Of a stretch of 6,252 nt of DNA, positions 1-5,283 are shown piece by piece; within the stretch, counting starts at the first letter, position 1, and every line of letters starts with the position of its first letter. Below the pieces are notes generated by a model. That model saw only the letters and a list, made by a program, of their open reading frames with translations. It made no database searches and was not told where the DNA came from. Position numbers and translations under genes: made by a program. The stretch comes from Lachnospiraceae bacterium (GTDB lineage: Bacteria > Bacillota_A > Clostridia > Lachnospirales > Lachnospiraceae): the NCBI GenBank assembly GCA_024690425.1, contig JAILCT010000068.1, positions 1 through 6,252 on the forward strand. The letters are read 5' to 3'.

Positions 1-444
1 TAAGAAAACAAACTCCCAGTGGTTCTTCTTTTTCTTCTTTTCCACCATCTTCTTCACCTTGTCGTAGGAATACAGCCTGCTGGCATTCTCCATCCCGTCG
101 GTGGTAATGATGAAGAGAGTCTTCTCGGGCCTCTCATCCTCAGGCATCTCCTTCTGGACGCGGTTTATATGATGAATAGCCCCGCCCACCGCATCAAGAA
201 GAGCCGTGCAGCCTCTGACATAATATTCCTTATCCGTGATCTCCTCCACTTTATCGATATCTTTCCTGTCATGAAGGATCTCGGTCCTGTCATCAAAGAG
301 GACAGTTGAAATAACAGCATCCCCGTCTTCCAGCTTCTGCTTCTTAAGCATGGAGTTGTAACCCCCGATGGTATCAGCCTCAAGCCCCGACATGGAACCG
401 CTGCGGTCAAGGATAAAAACGATCTCTGTAAAACCTTTCTTCAT
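1..444 (-). CDS. vWA domain protein, C-terminus cut by window edge
   Basis: This is a 148-codon open frame that starts with ATG at 444 and is still open at base 1, so the C-terminus lies outside the window. The first 120 residues show a von Willebrand factor A fold with a complete metal-binding MIDAS: DRSGSMSG at residues 13-20 gives the DxSxS motif, Thr80 lies in GCTALLDA, and Asp116 in ITTDGMEN. There is no signal peptide or membrane segment in the visible part, so it is probably cytoplasmic. A ribosome binding site, GAGAGG, sits 8 bases before the ATG. Residues 135-141 are a run of lysines. Such short vWA proteins usually bind a partner through a metal ion, and the partner is unknown here. 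It follows the macro-domain gene in the same direction after 104 bp that hold a likely terminator, so it may have its own promoter. The family is clear; the role is not. Confidence 0.9.
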   Translation of the reverse strand, partial: MKKGFTEIVFILDRSGSMSGLEADTIGGYNSMLKKQKLEDGDAVISTVLFDDRTEILHDRKDIDKVEEITDKEYYVRGCTALLDAVGGAIHHINRVQKEMPEDERPEKTLFIITTDGMENASRLYSYDKVKKMVEKKKKKNHWEFVFL

Positions 445-507
445 AATACATACCTCTCTTTCTTAAAAACCTTATGGCAGATTTATCTGAACTGAGGTAA
501 GTATATG

Positions 508-543
508 AAAAAAATATACCCGGATGGTCGCCCGGGAAGCGAC
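508..543 (-). terminator. Likely intrinsic terminator after the macro-domain gene
   Basis: On the minus strand CCCGG (536-532) and CCGGG (523-519) form a 5-bp GC stem with an 8-base loop. TATA and then seven T residues (514-508) follow. An overlapping alternative stem, GTCGC (543-539) with GCGAC (531-527), cannot form at the same time. The position, just past the macro stop codon at 549, fits a terminator. The stem is short, so termination may be partial. Confidence 0.55.
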
Positions 544-548
544 TAATT

Positions 549-1808
549 TCACTCTCCAAGTAAAGGCTGCTTATGATCGAACAGCGCAAGGTTTATGGTA
601 TAGGTATCATAAACCTCCTGCTCTATGAAGTATTCAATGATAAGATCGAAACGGCTGCTGGGAGAAAAGGCATATCCGGCTCTCCCAATAAGGTCCTTCG
701 TTTCATCAAGGCTCAGCTTAAGAGCCAGCGCAAATGCCACCGCCGTGATCTTTTTGGGTTTGTATTGTGCATTGCTTCTGATCTTTGAGAATAGCTTTCT
801 GTCAACATTAGCCCGCTTATAGACCTCGGTATCCGTATATCCCTTTTCATCTATGAGTCTTAACAGGCTCTCCTGCCAGGTCTCACCCACATGAGCCATC
901 AGATCTTCCAGGGTACGTCCGGGTTTTTTATTGATGACAGCCTTAGCCTCCATCCCGGGCGCTTTCATAGTCTCCATTCCGGACTCTTTCATGGCCGGAT
1001 GCGCACCCATCATCATGTCGGCTTCGAACTCTTCCATATCGACAGGGGATGTATCGGCCTTTTTTGATCCCTTCCGGTCCCTTTTGCTTAACAGTCCTTC
1101 GTTATCAAAGAGTCTGCGTCTGCGCCCTGCAGCCGGTCTTCTTTCGGAATCCCTGCCCGAAGCCGGTAACCGGTCAGCAACCGGCCTTGAAGCAGCTGCC
1201 ATGGAAAACTCAGATGAGACAGAAGAACCGTCCCCCTGTCTCATAGAGTCAAAGCCGTACTCTTCATCAAGCTGTCCCGAAACATAGTTTTCATCAATGA
1301 AAGCATCCACTCCGGAAAAGATCTTTCCCGACAGGACAAAGGAAGCTTCGTCAAAGACCACAAGGATGATCTCCATATCCTTCTCTGACAGAAACTCGCT
1401 GAACACGGATACCGCTATCCGGAGGGCATCCGCCTTCGGAAATCCGTAAACCCCGGTTGCGATAAGGGGGAAAGCAATGCTTTCGCATTTGAGTTCTGCG
1501 GCAAGATTAAGGCTGTTTACATAGCAGTTTCGAACCGCTTCCTTCTCCCCATGTTCCCCATCGATCCAGGCGGGTCCCACGGTGTGGATTATATAGCGTG
1601 CATCAAGCGCAAAAGCAGGTGTAAAAGCAGCCTGCCCCGTCTCTATTTTTCCGATCTTCTCCCTTTCCCTGAGAAGCTCTTCAGCCCCTGCCGCCGTATA
1701 GACCGCATAATCCGTACCGCCGGCATATGTCGGCTCCGGATTGGCGGTATTTACTATGGCATCCGCAGAAACCTTTGTAATATCATTTCTGATGATATGA
1801 AAAGCCAT
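549..1808 (-). CDS. Macro-domain protein with C-terminal helical (HTH-like) domain
   Basis: This is a 419-residue two-domain protein. Residues 1-175 are a macro domain: NDITKVSADAIVNTANP (8-24), the glycine-containing ligand loop TYAGGTDYAVYTAAG (27-41), TPAFALDARYIIHTVGP (63-79) and the second loop ATGVYGFPKADA (117-128). Macro domains bind ADP-ribose or related NAD-derived molecules, and some remove ADP-ribose from targets. Residues 176-295 form a low-complexity linker with a basic patch (RRPAAGRRRRLF, 223-234) and a methionine-rich duplicated segment (273-289). Residues 298-419 are a predicted all-helical domain with a helix-turn-helix look (YTDTEVYKRANVDRKLFSKI, 324-343). I remember this domain in other clostridial macro proteins but cannot name its function. 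The ATG is preceded by AGGGAG at 8 bases and lies 28 bp after the MazG stop, which suggests one transcript. The substrate, and whether it hydrolyses ADP-ribose or only binds it, cannot be told from sequence. Confidence 0.92.
   Translation of the reverse strand: MAFHIIRNDITKVSADAIVNTANPEPTYAGGTDYAVYTAAGAEELLREREKIGKIETGQAAFTPAFALDARYIIHTVGPAWIDGEHGEKEAVRNCYVNSLNLAAELKCESIAFPLIATGVYGFPKADALRIAVSVFSEFLSEKDMEIILVVFDEASFVLSGKIFSGVDAFIDENYVSGQLDEEYGFDSMRQGDGSSVSSEFSMAAASRPVADRLPASGRDSERRPAAGRRRRLFDNEGLLSKRDRKGSKKADTSPVDMEEFEADMMMGAHPAMKESGMETMKAPGMEAKAVINKKPGRTLEDLMAHVGETWQESLLRLIDEKGYTDTEVYKRANVDRKLFSKIRSNAQYKPKKITAVAFALALKLSLDETKDLIGRAGYAFSPSSRFDLIIEYFIEQEVYDTYTINLALFDHKQPLLGE
945..992 (-). repeat. 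24-bp in-frame tandem duplication in the macro-protein linker
   Basis: Bases 945-968 and 969-992 are adjacent 24-bp units that match at 20 of 24 positions. They keep the reading frame and encode MKESGMET followed by MKAPGMEA (residues 273-288). The duplication is within the disordered-looking linker. Confidence 0.85.
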
Positions 1809-1836
1809 GATTCACTCTCCCTGTAAATATCCTCAC

Positions 1837-2157
1837 CTATAAACGGTCATACTTGACAGAACTGCCTTTGGCTTTTTCAACCGGGTATTTCTTTTCGTTC
1901 TGATCCATCTTCATATTAACGATCTCATCGGGATCAAGCCCCAGTCTGTCCAGAAGATCCTGCGTATATACCATGACATCCGCAAGTTCTTCCTTTACAT
2001 GCTGAAGATCAAAATCCGTATCACTCCACTGAAAACACTCAAGAAGCTCAGCTGCCTCTATCACAATGGACTTTGCCAGGTTCTGCGGGGTATGAAACTG
2101 CTCCCAGTCCCTGTCATCCTTAAATTTCCTGATCCTGTCAATTGTTTCCTGTTTCAT
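1837..2157 (-). CDS. MazG-like nucleotide pyrophosphohydrolase
   Basis: This 106-residue protein has the all-alpha MazG/dCTP pyrophosphatase fold at the usual single-domain length. It shows the metal-binding helices: EAAELLE at 34-40 and EELAD at 56-60 (the ExxD is Glu57 to Asp60). The C-terminal signature NEKKYPVEKAKG (87-98) is typical of this subgroup, and RDWEQFHTPQNLAKSI (16-31) forms the usual N-terminal substrate helix. Family members hydrolyse (d)NTPs to (d)NMPs and pyrophosphate in the cytoplasm, often clearing non-canonical or excess nucleotides; the preferred base cannot be read from sequence. The ATG lies 9 bp after the stop codon of the preceding 56-aa gene, and its ribosome binding site (GGAG) overlaps that stop, so translation is probably coupled. 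The HD-domain phosphohydrolase two genes upstream could use its dNMP product. Confidence 0.9.
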   Translation of the reverse strand: MKQETIDRIRKFKDDRDWEQFHTPQNLAKSIVIEAAELLECFQWSDTDFDLQHVKEELADVMVYTQDLLDRLGLDPDEIVNMKMDQNEKKYPVEKAKGSSVKYDRL

Positions 2158-2166
2158 CTTATGCTC

Positions 2167-2337
2167 CTACTCCAGAGAATATGTCATCATCTCATACTTT
2201 AATATACAGCCCTCGGAAATCTCCGGCGGGAGCAACGCTCTTGCCACAAGTTTAAGATCATCCGATTCAATATCCGTCCTCTTTAGATTTGCATAATCTC
2301 CGTCTATACTTACTACTTCGTAATACCAGGTCTCCAT
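2167..2337 (-). CDS. Small DUF3006-like protein (56 aa)
   Basis: A 56-codon gene starts at ATG 2337 and ends with TAG at 2167-2169. It begins METWYYEVVSIDGDYANLKR, continues with LKLVARALLPPEISEGCIL (about 29-47), and ends in YSLE. The pattern of a strand ending in GDYA, a charged turn, then ALLP and a late glycine resembles the DUF3006 family of small beta-rich proteins of unknown function; that assignment comes from memory of the pattern only. A good ribosome binding site (GAGAGG) lies 5 bases before the ATG. The gene sits 35 bp after the HD-domain gene and 9 bp before the MazG gene, inside what looks like one operon. It has no signal peptide or membrane segment. That it is a real gene is well supported by spacing and binding site; its function is unknown. 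Confidence 0.78.
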   Translation of the reverse strand: METWYYEVVSIDGDYANLKRTDIESDDLKLVARALLPPEISEGCILKYEMMTYSLE

Positions 2338-2372
2338 ATCTTCCTCTCTGTTTTCTTGTTCTTTACTGTATT

Positions 2373-2987
2373 CTATGGTTTAAGCCAGCCCTTATTTATG
2401 GCATTGTCCATATTGTCAGATAACCACTTATAGACCTCCGGCATAAACTCCTTTATAACAGCCACTCTCTTTTCCACCGCAGACCTGTTGGTCCCTCCCT
2501 CAACCCAGGTTAATCCGTCAGTCAGCGTGTTATGGAAAAAGGGCTGCAGGCGGTCCATGCAGGCCGCATATTTGGCATCGGCTGTCTCCATCAGATCAAA
2601 TTCTTCCCAAAGCTCCCTTATCATTTTACCCTGTTCCTCGGGAAGCATGGAAAAAAGCCTGTCCGCTGCCGCATCCTCTCTTTCCTTCTTGCCTTCATTC
2701 CCTTTTGCATCATAGGCAAAAGTATCTCCGGCATAGATCTCCACCAGATCATGGACCACACACATCTGAACCGCTCTTCCGATGTCAACGGGCTCACTGG
2801 CATATTCCCTGAACAGAACAGCCATTACAGCGATATGCCAGGAATGTTCCGCATCATTTTCCCTGCGCGATCCGTCAAGAAGCATGGTCCTTCGATATAC
2901 CGAGGTCATTTTGTCGATCTCGGCAGTAAATAACAGCTGTTTATTCAGTCTTTCGTTTCCGCTTTTCAGAAAATCTTCAATTCCCAT
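2373..2987 (-). CDS. HD-domain phosphohydrolase, YfbR/HDDC2 type
   Basis: This 204-residue protein has the complete metal-binding set of the HD superfamily: His48 in NDAEHSWH (44-51), His79-Asp80 in VVHDLVEIYAGD (77-88) and Asp145 in CMDRLQP (143-149). Arg32 or Arg33 near the N-terminus could match the conserved arginine of YfbR-type enzymes. Length and layout fit the YfbR/HDDC2 group, whose characterised members remove the 5'-phosphate from deoxynucleoside monophosphates in the cytoplasm. Arrangement and residues support a phosphohydrolase; the exact substrate is inferred. The ATG has GAGG a few bases upstream. The gene lies 49 bp after the alpha/beta hydrolase and 35 bp before the 56-aa gene that precedes MazG. 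This places a possible dNMP phosphatase close to an enzyme that can make dNMPs. Confidence 0.88.
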   Translation of the reverse strand: MGIEDFLKSGNERLNKQLLFTAEIDKMTSVYRRTMLLDGSRRENDAEHSWHIAVMAVLFREYASEPVDIGRAVQMCVVHDLVEIYAGDTFAYDAKGNEGKKEREDAAADRLFSMLPEEQGKMIRELWEEFDLMETADAKYAACMDRLQPFFHNTLTDGLTWVEGGTNRSAVEKRVAVIKEFMPEVYKWLSDNMDNAINKGWLKP

Positions 2988-3036
2988 TTCGCACCTCGTA
3001 ATATTGTAGGATGTCCGGCCTGTTTCTTATTCCTGG

Positions 3037-3852
3037 CTACAATGACAAAACCAGTCTTTCGATCAGCTGATTTACGATTTCCGGAGCGTCCGTATTTGAA
3101 TTATGTCCCGCTCCTTTGATCCACTCTATGGGTATACCGGTATTTTTATGCCAGGCTTTGTTATACCTGATACAGGAGCCTGCATGATCTTTTTCCCCGC
3201 ATATTAAAAGTGCCGGGCAGGTTATCCTGTAGGGCAGATCCGCCTCCATTGCCTCTGCCAGTATCCGAAATCCGTTACCCGATAATCTGGCATACCGGTC
3301 CTTATCTCCGTCATAGGTCATCATAATACTGCGCATCAGTGTCCTTCCGTATTCTGACGTTGCAACCCCGTTAGTACCGGATCTCAAAAGTGATTTCCAG
3401 GGATAATATCGATACACCGGTTCCATCCTTTTCAATAACCAGATCTCAGCTGCTGTCACATATCTGCGCTGTAAGGGTGCCGAATCAACGGAAACAAATC
3501 CCTTTAACTTTTCCGGAAACAACTGTGCGTATGCCTGTCCCACGTAGCCGCCCATAGACTGGCCGATGATAACGGGATGATCAAATCCCTCTTTTATCAG
3601 AATCTCATCCACCCATTTTGCCTTATCCATCAGATCAAAATCAAAGCTGAAGGGCCAGGAAGAAGCATGTCCCGGAGCGTCCCATACAAAGACCGGATAT
3701 CTGCCCTCAAAGTATTCTGTCTGTTTTTCAAACAGTCTGTGATCTGCGGTAAGTCCCGGCAGAAAAACGAGCTCCAAAGAACTGTCTTCTGCCTCCTTAC
3801 TTATATAATAATGAATATTTCCACAGGATGTTTCATATGTATGTTCTTTCAA
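3037..3852 (-). CDS. Alpha/beta hydrolase
   Basis: This 271-residue single-domain alpha/beta hydrolase has a visible catalytic triad: Ser99 in the nucleophile elbow GQSMGG (97-102), Asp222 in CGEKDHAG (218-225) and His250 in GAGHNSN (247-253). LPGLTADHR (31-39) fits the oxyanion loop and WDAPGHASS (57-65) the usual segment after strand 4. Residues 130-205 form a helical cap. The family cleaves esters, lactones, amides and similar bonds, and the substrate cannot be predicted. I place the start at TTG 3852 because a run of six G residues lies 5 bases upstream and no in-frame ATG is available near the N-terminus. The TTG overlaps the TGA of a possible 17-codon leader ORF. No signal peptide is seen, so it is likely cytoplasmic. 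The HD-domain gene follows after 49 bp. Confidence 0.9.
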   Translation of the reverse strand: MKEHTYETSCGNIHYYISKEAEDSSLELVFLPGLTADHRLFEKQTEYFEGRYPVFVWDAPGHASSWPFSFDFDLMDKAKWVDEILIKEGFDHPVIIGQSMGGYVGQAYAQLFPEKLKGFVSVDSAPLQRRYVTAAEIWLLKRMEPVYRYYPWKSLLRSGTNGVATSEYGRTLMRSIMMTYDGDKDRYARLSGNGFRILAEAMEADLPYRITCPALLICGEKDHAGSCIRYNKAWHKNTGIPIEWIKGAGHNSNTDAPEIVNQLIERLVLSL

Positions 3853-3902
3853 AGTATCCCCCCGCTTCTTATCTGCGTTCTTAATACCGTATGCTTCTCC
3901 AT
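3849..3902 (-). CDS. Possible 17-codon leader peptide overlapping the hydrolase start
   Basis: ATG at 3902 opens a 17-codon frame (MEKHTVLRTQIRSGGIL) that ends in TGA at 3849-3851. The TGA shares two bases with the TTG start of the alpha/beta hydrolase (sequence TTGA). A strong ribosome binding site, AAGGAGGT, lies upstream but at a rather long 11 bases. The layout fits translational coupling, in which ribosomes ending here restart on the hydrolase. It could also be a chance frame or the old N-terminus of the hydrolase cut off by a frameshift. The peptide has no run of one amino acid that would suggest attenuation. Confidence 0.4.
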   Translation of the reverse strand: MEKHTVLRTQIRSGGIL

Positions 3903-3926
3903 AGGATTTTCTGACCTCCTTCCGTT

Positions 3927-4448
3927 TCAGATCAGAATATCTCCTATTATCTTCTCATAATTACCATCGATCAGCGTAATCTTTTCTCCGCTTTTTTGAT
4001 AACCATCCATGAACTTATGGTTATCCTCTTTCAGTTGATCGACGGTACAGTATGAATCGTCTGACCTGACTTCAGCATCCGATGCATGTTCCTTTATGTC
4101 TGTATAATGCATATCTATATACTCATCCGACATTGCGAGGCATATGAATCTGATCGACCGTAAATACTCTTCATCAAAGTCTTTTCTCCAGTCAAAGGGT
4201 ACATAGCATCCCTCAACGATGAGATTCTGCCTGTTTTCGACAGCTGTTTTGATCATCTCCCTGATAACAGGCCAGAGATACTCCACAAGTTCATCGTCAT
4301 CCTCCGGTGTGAGACACGTATTCCCGCTTCGTATCAGACCCATTTTCAGATGATCGACAGAAAGATATGGATATTTGTATTTTTCGAGCAGTTTTTGTGC
4401 AAGTACGGTTTTTCCTGTATGGGATGCTCCCGTTATCAGTATGATCAT
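3927..4448 (-). CDS. P-loop kinase-like ATPase (AAA/adenylate-kinase-like), unknown substrate
   Basis: This 173-residue P-loop NTPase carries the Walker A motif GASHTGKT at residues 7-14, directly after the first strand MIILIT. NLIVEGCYVPFDW (75-87) fits the Walker B region, and VDHLKMGLIRSG (31-42) the substrate-facing helix. Length and layout resemble small nucleotide- or metabolite-kinase-like proteins that are often auto-annotated as 2-phosphoglycerate kinase or adenylate kinase; the substrate is not known. I chose ATG 4448 because the fold begins right there. An in-frame TTG at 4481 would add 11 residues, but it has no ribosome binding site. The binding site before 4448 (GATGG) is weak, so the start is moderately sure. 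The gene is followed after 24 bp by the possible leader ORF of the hydrolase and is probably transcribed with it. It is preceded by a 288-bp gap. Confidence 0.85.
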   Translation of the reverse strand: MIILITGASHTGKTVLAQKLLEKYKYPYLSVDHLKMGLIRSGNTCLTPEDDDELVEYLWPVIREMIKTAVENRQNLIVEGCYVPFDWRKDFDEEYLRSIRFICLAMSDEYIDMHYTDIKEHASDAEVRSDDSYCTVDQLKEDNHKFMDGYQKSGEKITLIDGNYEKIIGDILI

Positions 4449-4482
4449 AGTCTTACCATCACAAATCCGTGAATACTTCAAG

Positions 4483-4523
4483 AATCAACGACAAAGACCG
4501 GGAAATCAACGGCAATGTCCGGG
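4483..4523. repeat. Two-copy direct repeat, 21-bp period
   Basis: Bases 4483-4502 and 4504-4523 match at 17 of 20 positions (plus strand, AATCAACG then CAA and CCGGG). Only two copies and one spacer base are present, so this is not a CRISPR. A shorter ATCAACG copy also occurs near 4658. It would lie in the 5' untranslated part of the P-loop gene. Confidence 0.7.
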
Positions 4524-4530
4524 CATTGTC
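4511..4530 (-). promoter_or_regulatory. Small hairpin in the probable 5' leader of the P-loop gene
   Basis: GGCAATG (4511-4517) and CATTGTC (4524-4530) on the plus strand form a 7-bp arm pair around TCCGGG, with one G-T position. On the minus strand no T-run follows, so it is not a terminator. It overlaps the second unit of the direct repeat. Any function is unknown. Confidence 0.3.
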
Positions 4531-4569
4531 CTTTCTCCGGCAAAAAGTGCAGGCTGCCCTTCACAGATA

Positions 4570-4575
4570 ATCATA
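4570..4575 (-). promoter_or_regulatory. Possible extended -10 box for the P-loop gene
   Basis: The minus strand reads TGTTATGAT, which matches an extended -10 (TG, one base, TATGAT). No good -35 is found 16-18 bases upstream. A start near 4563 would leave a leader of about 115 bases that contains the repeat and hairpin. The evidence is weak. Confidence 0.3.
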
Positions 4576-4675
4576 ACACACTATTCTGTCTTAACATATT
4601 TCATGTGCGAAAAATAATTGACACTATCTCAATTCATACGGTGCTTTTGACCCGCCGATCAACGCCTTATACTAC

Positions 4676-4687
4676 AAGGAGCTCCTT
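4676..4687. repeat. 12-bp perfect palindrome, AAGGAGCTCCTT
   Basis: AAGGAGCTCCTT is fully self-complementary. With one bulged C the dyad extends to CTA (4672-4674) and TAG (4688-4690). Both strands therefore show an AAGGAG ribosome-binding-like motif without a usable start codon at the right distance. It could be an operator or a transcript hairpin. No T-run follows on either strand. Confidence 0.6.
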
Positions 4688-4736
4688 TAGATTTGATCTG
4701 AATTTTTCCAATCCATATTCACCCCCAAGTTAACAG

Positions 4737-5060
4737 TTACTCAACAATCACGTTTTTACATACCTCAGTGAAAAACGTGCACAATACACCTTTAGGTAAA
4801 ACATAAAGAACTCTGCCATAAGCAACATCGCCCTGAAACTTATCATAAAGACGTCCGGCGCTGTAGCTTTCTCCGAGTACCGTATACGGGCTATTGGCGA
4901 CATATCCAATCTGACCGATTCCAAGCATTTCTACCTTGATGGCCTCCTTATCAACTTCGTTGTCAGGCTCCTTCTTCAAAAACACTTCCATTCCCGGCTC
5001 GATGAATTCCTGACCGTGCCAATGATTCGTTCCTGCAATCGTAAAATAAATATCTGACAT
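4737..5060 (-). CDS. HIRAN-domain protein
   Basis: This 107-residue protein is almost entirely a HIRAN domain. FTIAGTNHWHGQEFI (6-20), GMEVFLKKEPDNEVDKEAIK (23-42, including the EPDN..D..AI core) and IGQIGYVANSPY (48-59) follow the order seen in the family. HIRAN domains are small beta-barrel modules; in the helicase HLTF the domain binds 3' ends of single-stranded DNA. Here it stands alone, with no helicase or nuclease attached, so its role is open. I chose ATG 5060 because AAGGAGGTG lies 8 bases upstream and the domain begins at once. The frame stays open upstream to 5123, but those residues look like leader sequence. No adjacent helicase is present in the window. It is probably cytoplasmic and transcribed on its own or with the methyltransferase. 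Confidence 0.88.
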   Translation of the reverse strand: MSDIYFTIAGTNHWHGQEFIEPGMEVFLKKEPDNEVDKEAIKVEMLGIGQIGYVANSPYTVLGESYSAGRLYDKFQGDVAYGRVLYVLPKGVLCTFFTEVCKNVIVE

Positions 5061-5093
5061 AGAAAAACACCTCCTTCGCGTAATGTATGTCAG

Positions 5094-5145
5094 CCCCATT
5101 GGGGTTTCCTTCTGACTATACAATACACGACGAGGTGTCCGTTAA
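5094..5145 (-). promoter_or_regulatory. Possible promoter and small dyad upstream of the HIRAN gene
   Basis: On the minus strand a TATAGT hexamer (5120-5115) could serve as a -10. The hexamer 17 bases upstream (AACGGA) is a poor -35, and TTAACG at 5145-5140 is only slightly better. Between the -10 and the ribosome binding site lies CCCCAATGGGG (5104-5094), a 4-bp inverted repeat with a 3-base centre. The promoter is tentative. Confidence 0.3.
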
Positions 5146-5178
5146 AAATGACAGCTTTATAAAAGTGGCTCCGGTTTT

Positions 5179-5283
5179 TTATACAGACAACCCAGCCGTA
5201 TTTAGCCCATTCTCTCGTATCTTCCTTGCAAGCTCATTGCGAAATTCTATTTTTCCCTCAGCCCATTCATGCCATACGATTCC
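5179..5283 (-). other. In-frame open stretch after the methyltransferase stop codon
   Basis: Right after the methyltransferase TGA (5284-5286) the same frame stays open for 34 codons to TAA (5179-5181). It reads GIVWHEWAEGKIEFRNELAR and then KIRENGLNTAGLSV. The composition is protein-like, charged and probably helical, but the stretch has no start codon of its own except one late TTG. It may be the remnant of another gene's C-terminus, a lost C-terminal extension, or chance. I do not recognise it. Confidence 0.3.

Larger units (their letters stand above)
4449..4736. other. 288-bp intergenic region without a convincing gene
   Basis: Between the HIRAN and P-loop genes I see no gene with a proper start and coding look. 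The minus strand holds a 9-codon frame from ATG 4716 to TAA 4687-4689, preceded by a G-rich run, and short protein-like fragments in changing frames (ELLVV then stop; KALIGGSKAPYELR then stop, near 4630-4670). These could be a decayed small gene, but I do not recognise it. The region also contains a perfect palindrome, a hairpin and a two-unit repeat, listed separately, and a weak promoter for the P-loop gene. Confidence 0.5.

Noticed and set aside
165..589. Two minus-strand frames overlapping the vWA gene in another phase
   Set aside because: The vWA frame shows a full MIDAS motif and a ribosome binding site; the alternative frames show no motifs.
931..1287. 118-codon plus-strand frame inside the macro gene
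   Set aside because: It lies opposite a well-supported coding region and has a low-complexity, serine-rich translation with no recognisable motif.
4449..4481. TTG 4481 as the start of the P-loop protein
   Set aside because: No ribosome binding site precedes it, and the Rossmann-like first strand begins at the ATG at 4448.
4483..4523. CRISPR array
   Set aside because: There are only two repeat units with a single base between them, so there are no spacers.
4618..4646. Plus-strand promoter starting with TTGACA at 4618
   Set aside because: No -10 hexamer lies at 16-18 bases, and no plus-strand gene follows.
4375..4733. Two overlapping plus-strand frames near the 288-bp gap
   Set aside because: One runs opposite the Walker A region of the P-loop gene. 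The other is cysteine- and serine-rich with no family pattern, and neither has a good start context.
5061..5123. Upstream extension of the HIRAN protein to 5123
   Set aside because: The ideal AAGGAGGTG site places the start at 5060, and the extra residues are not part of the domain.
5158..5181. Intrinsic terminator after the methyltransferase region
   Set aside because: The arms ATAAAA and TTTTAT are A/T only around a 12-base loop with no GC stem.
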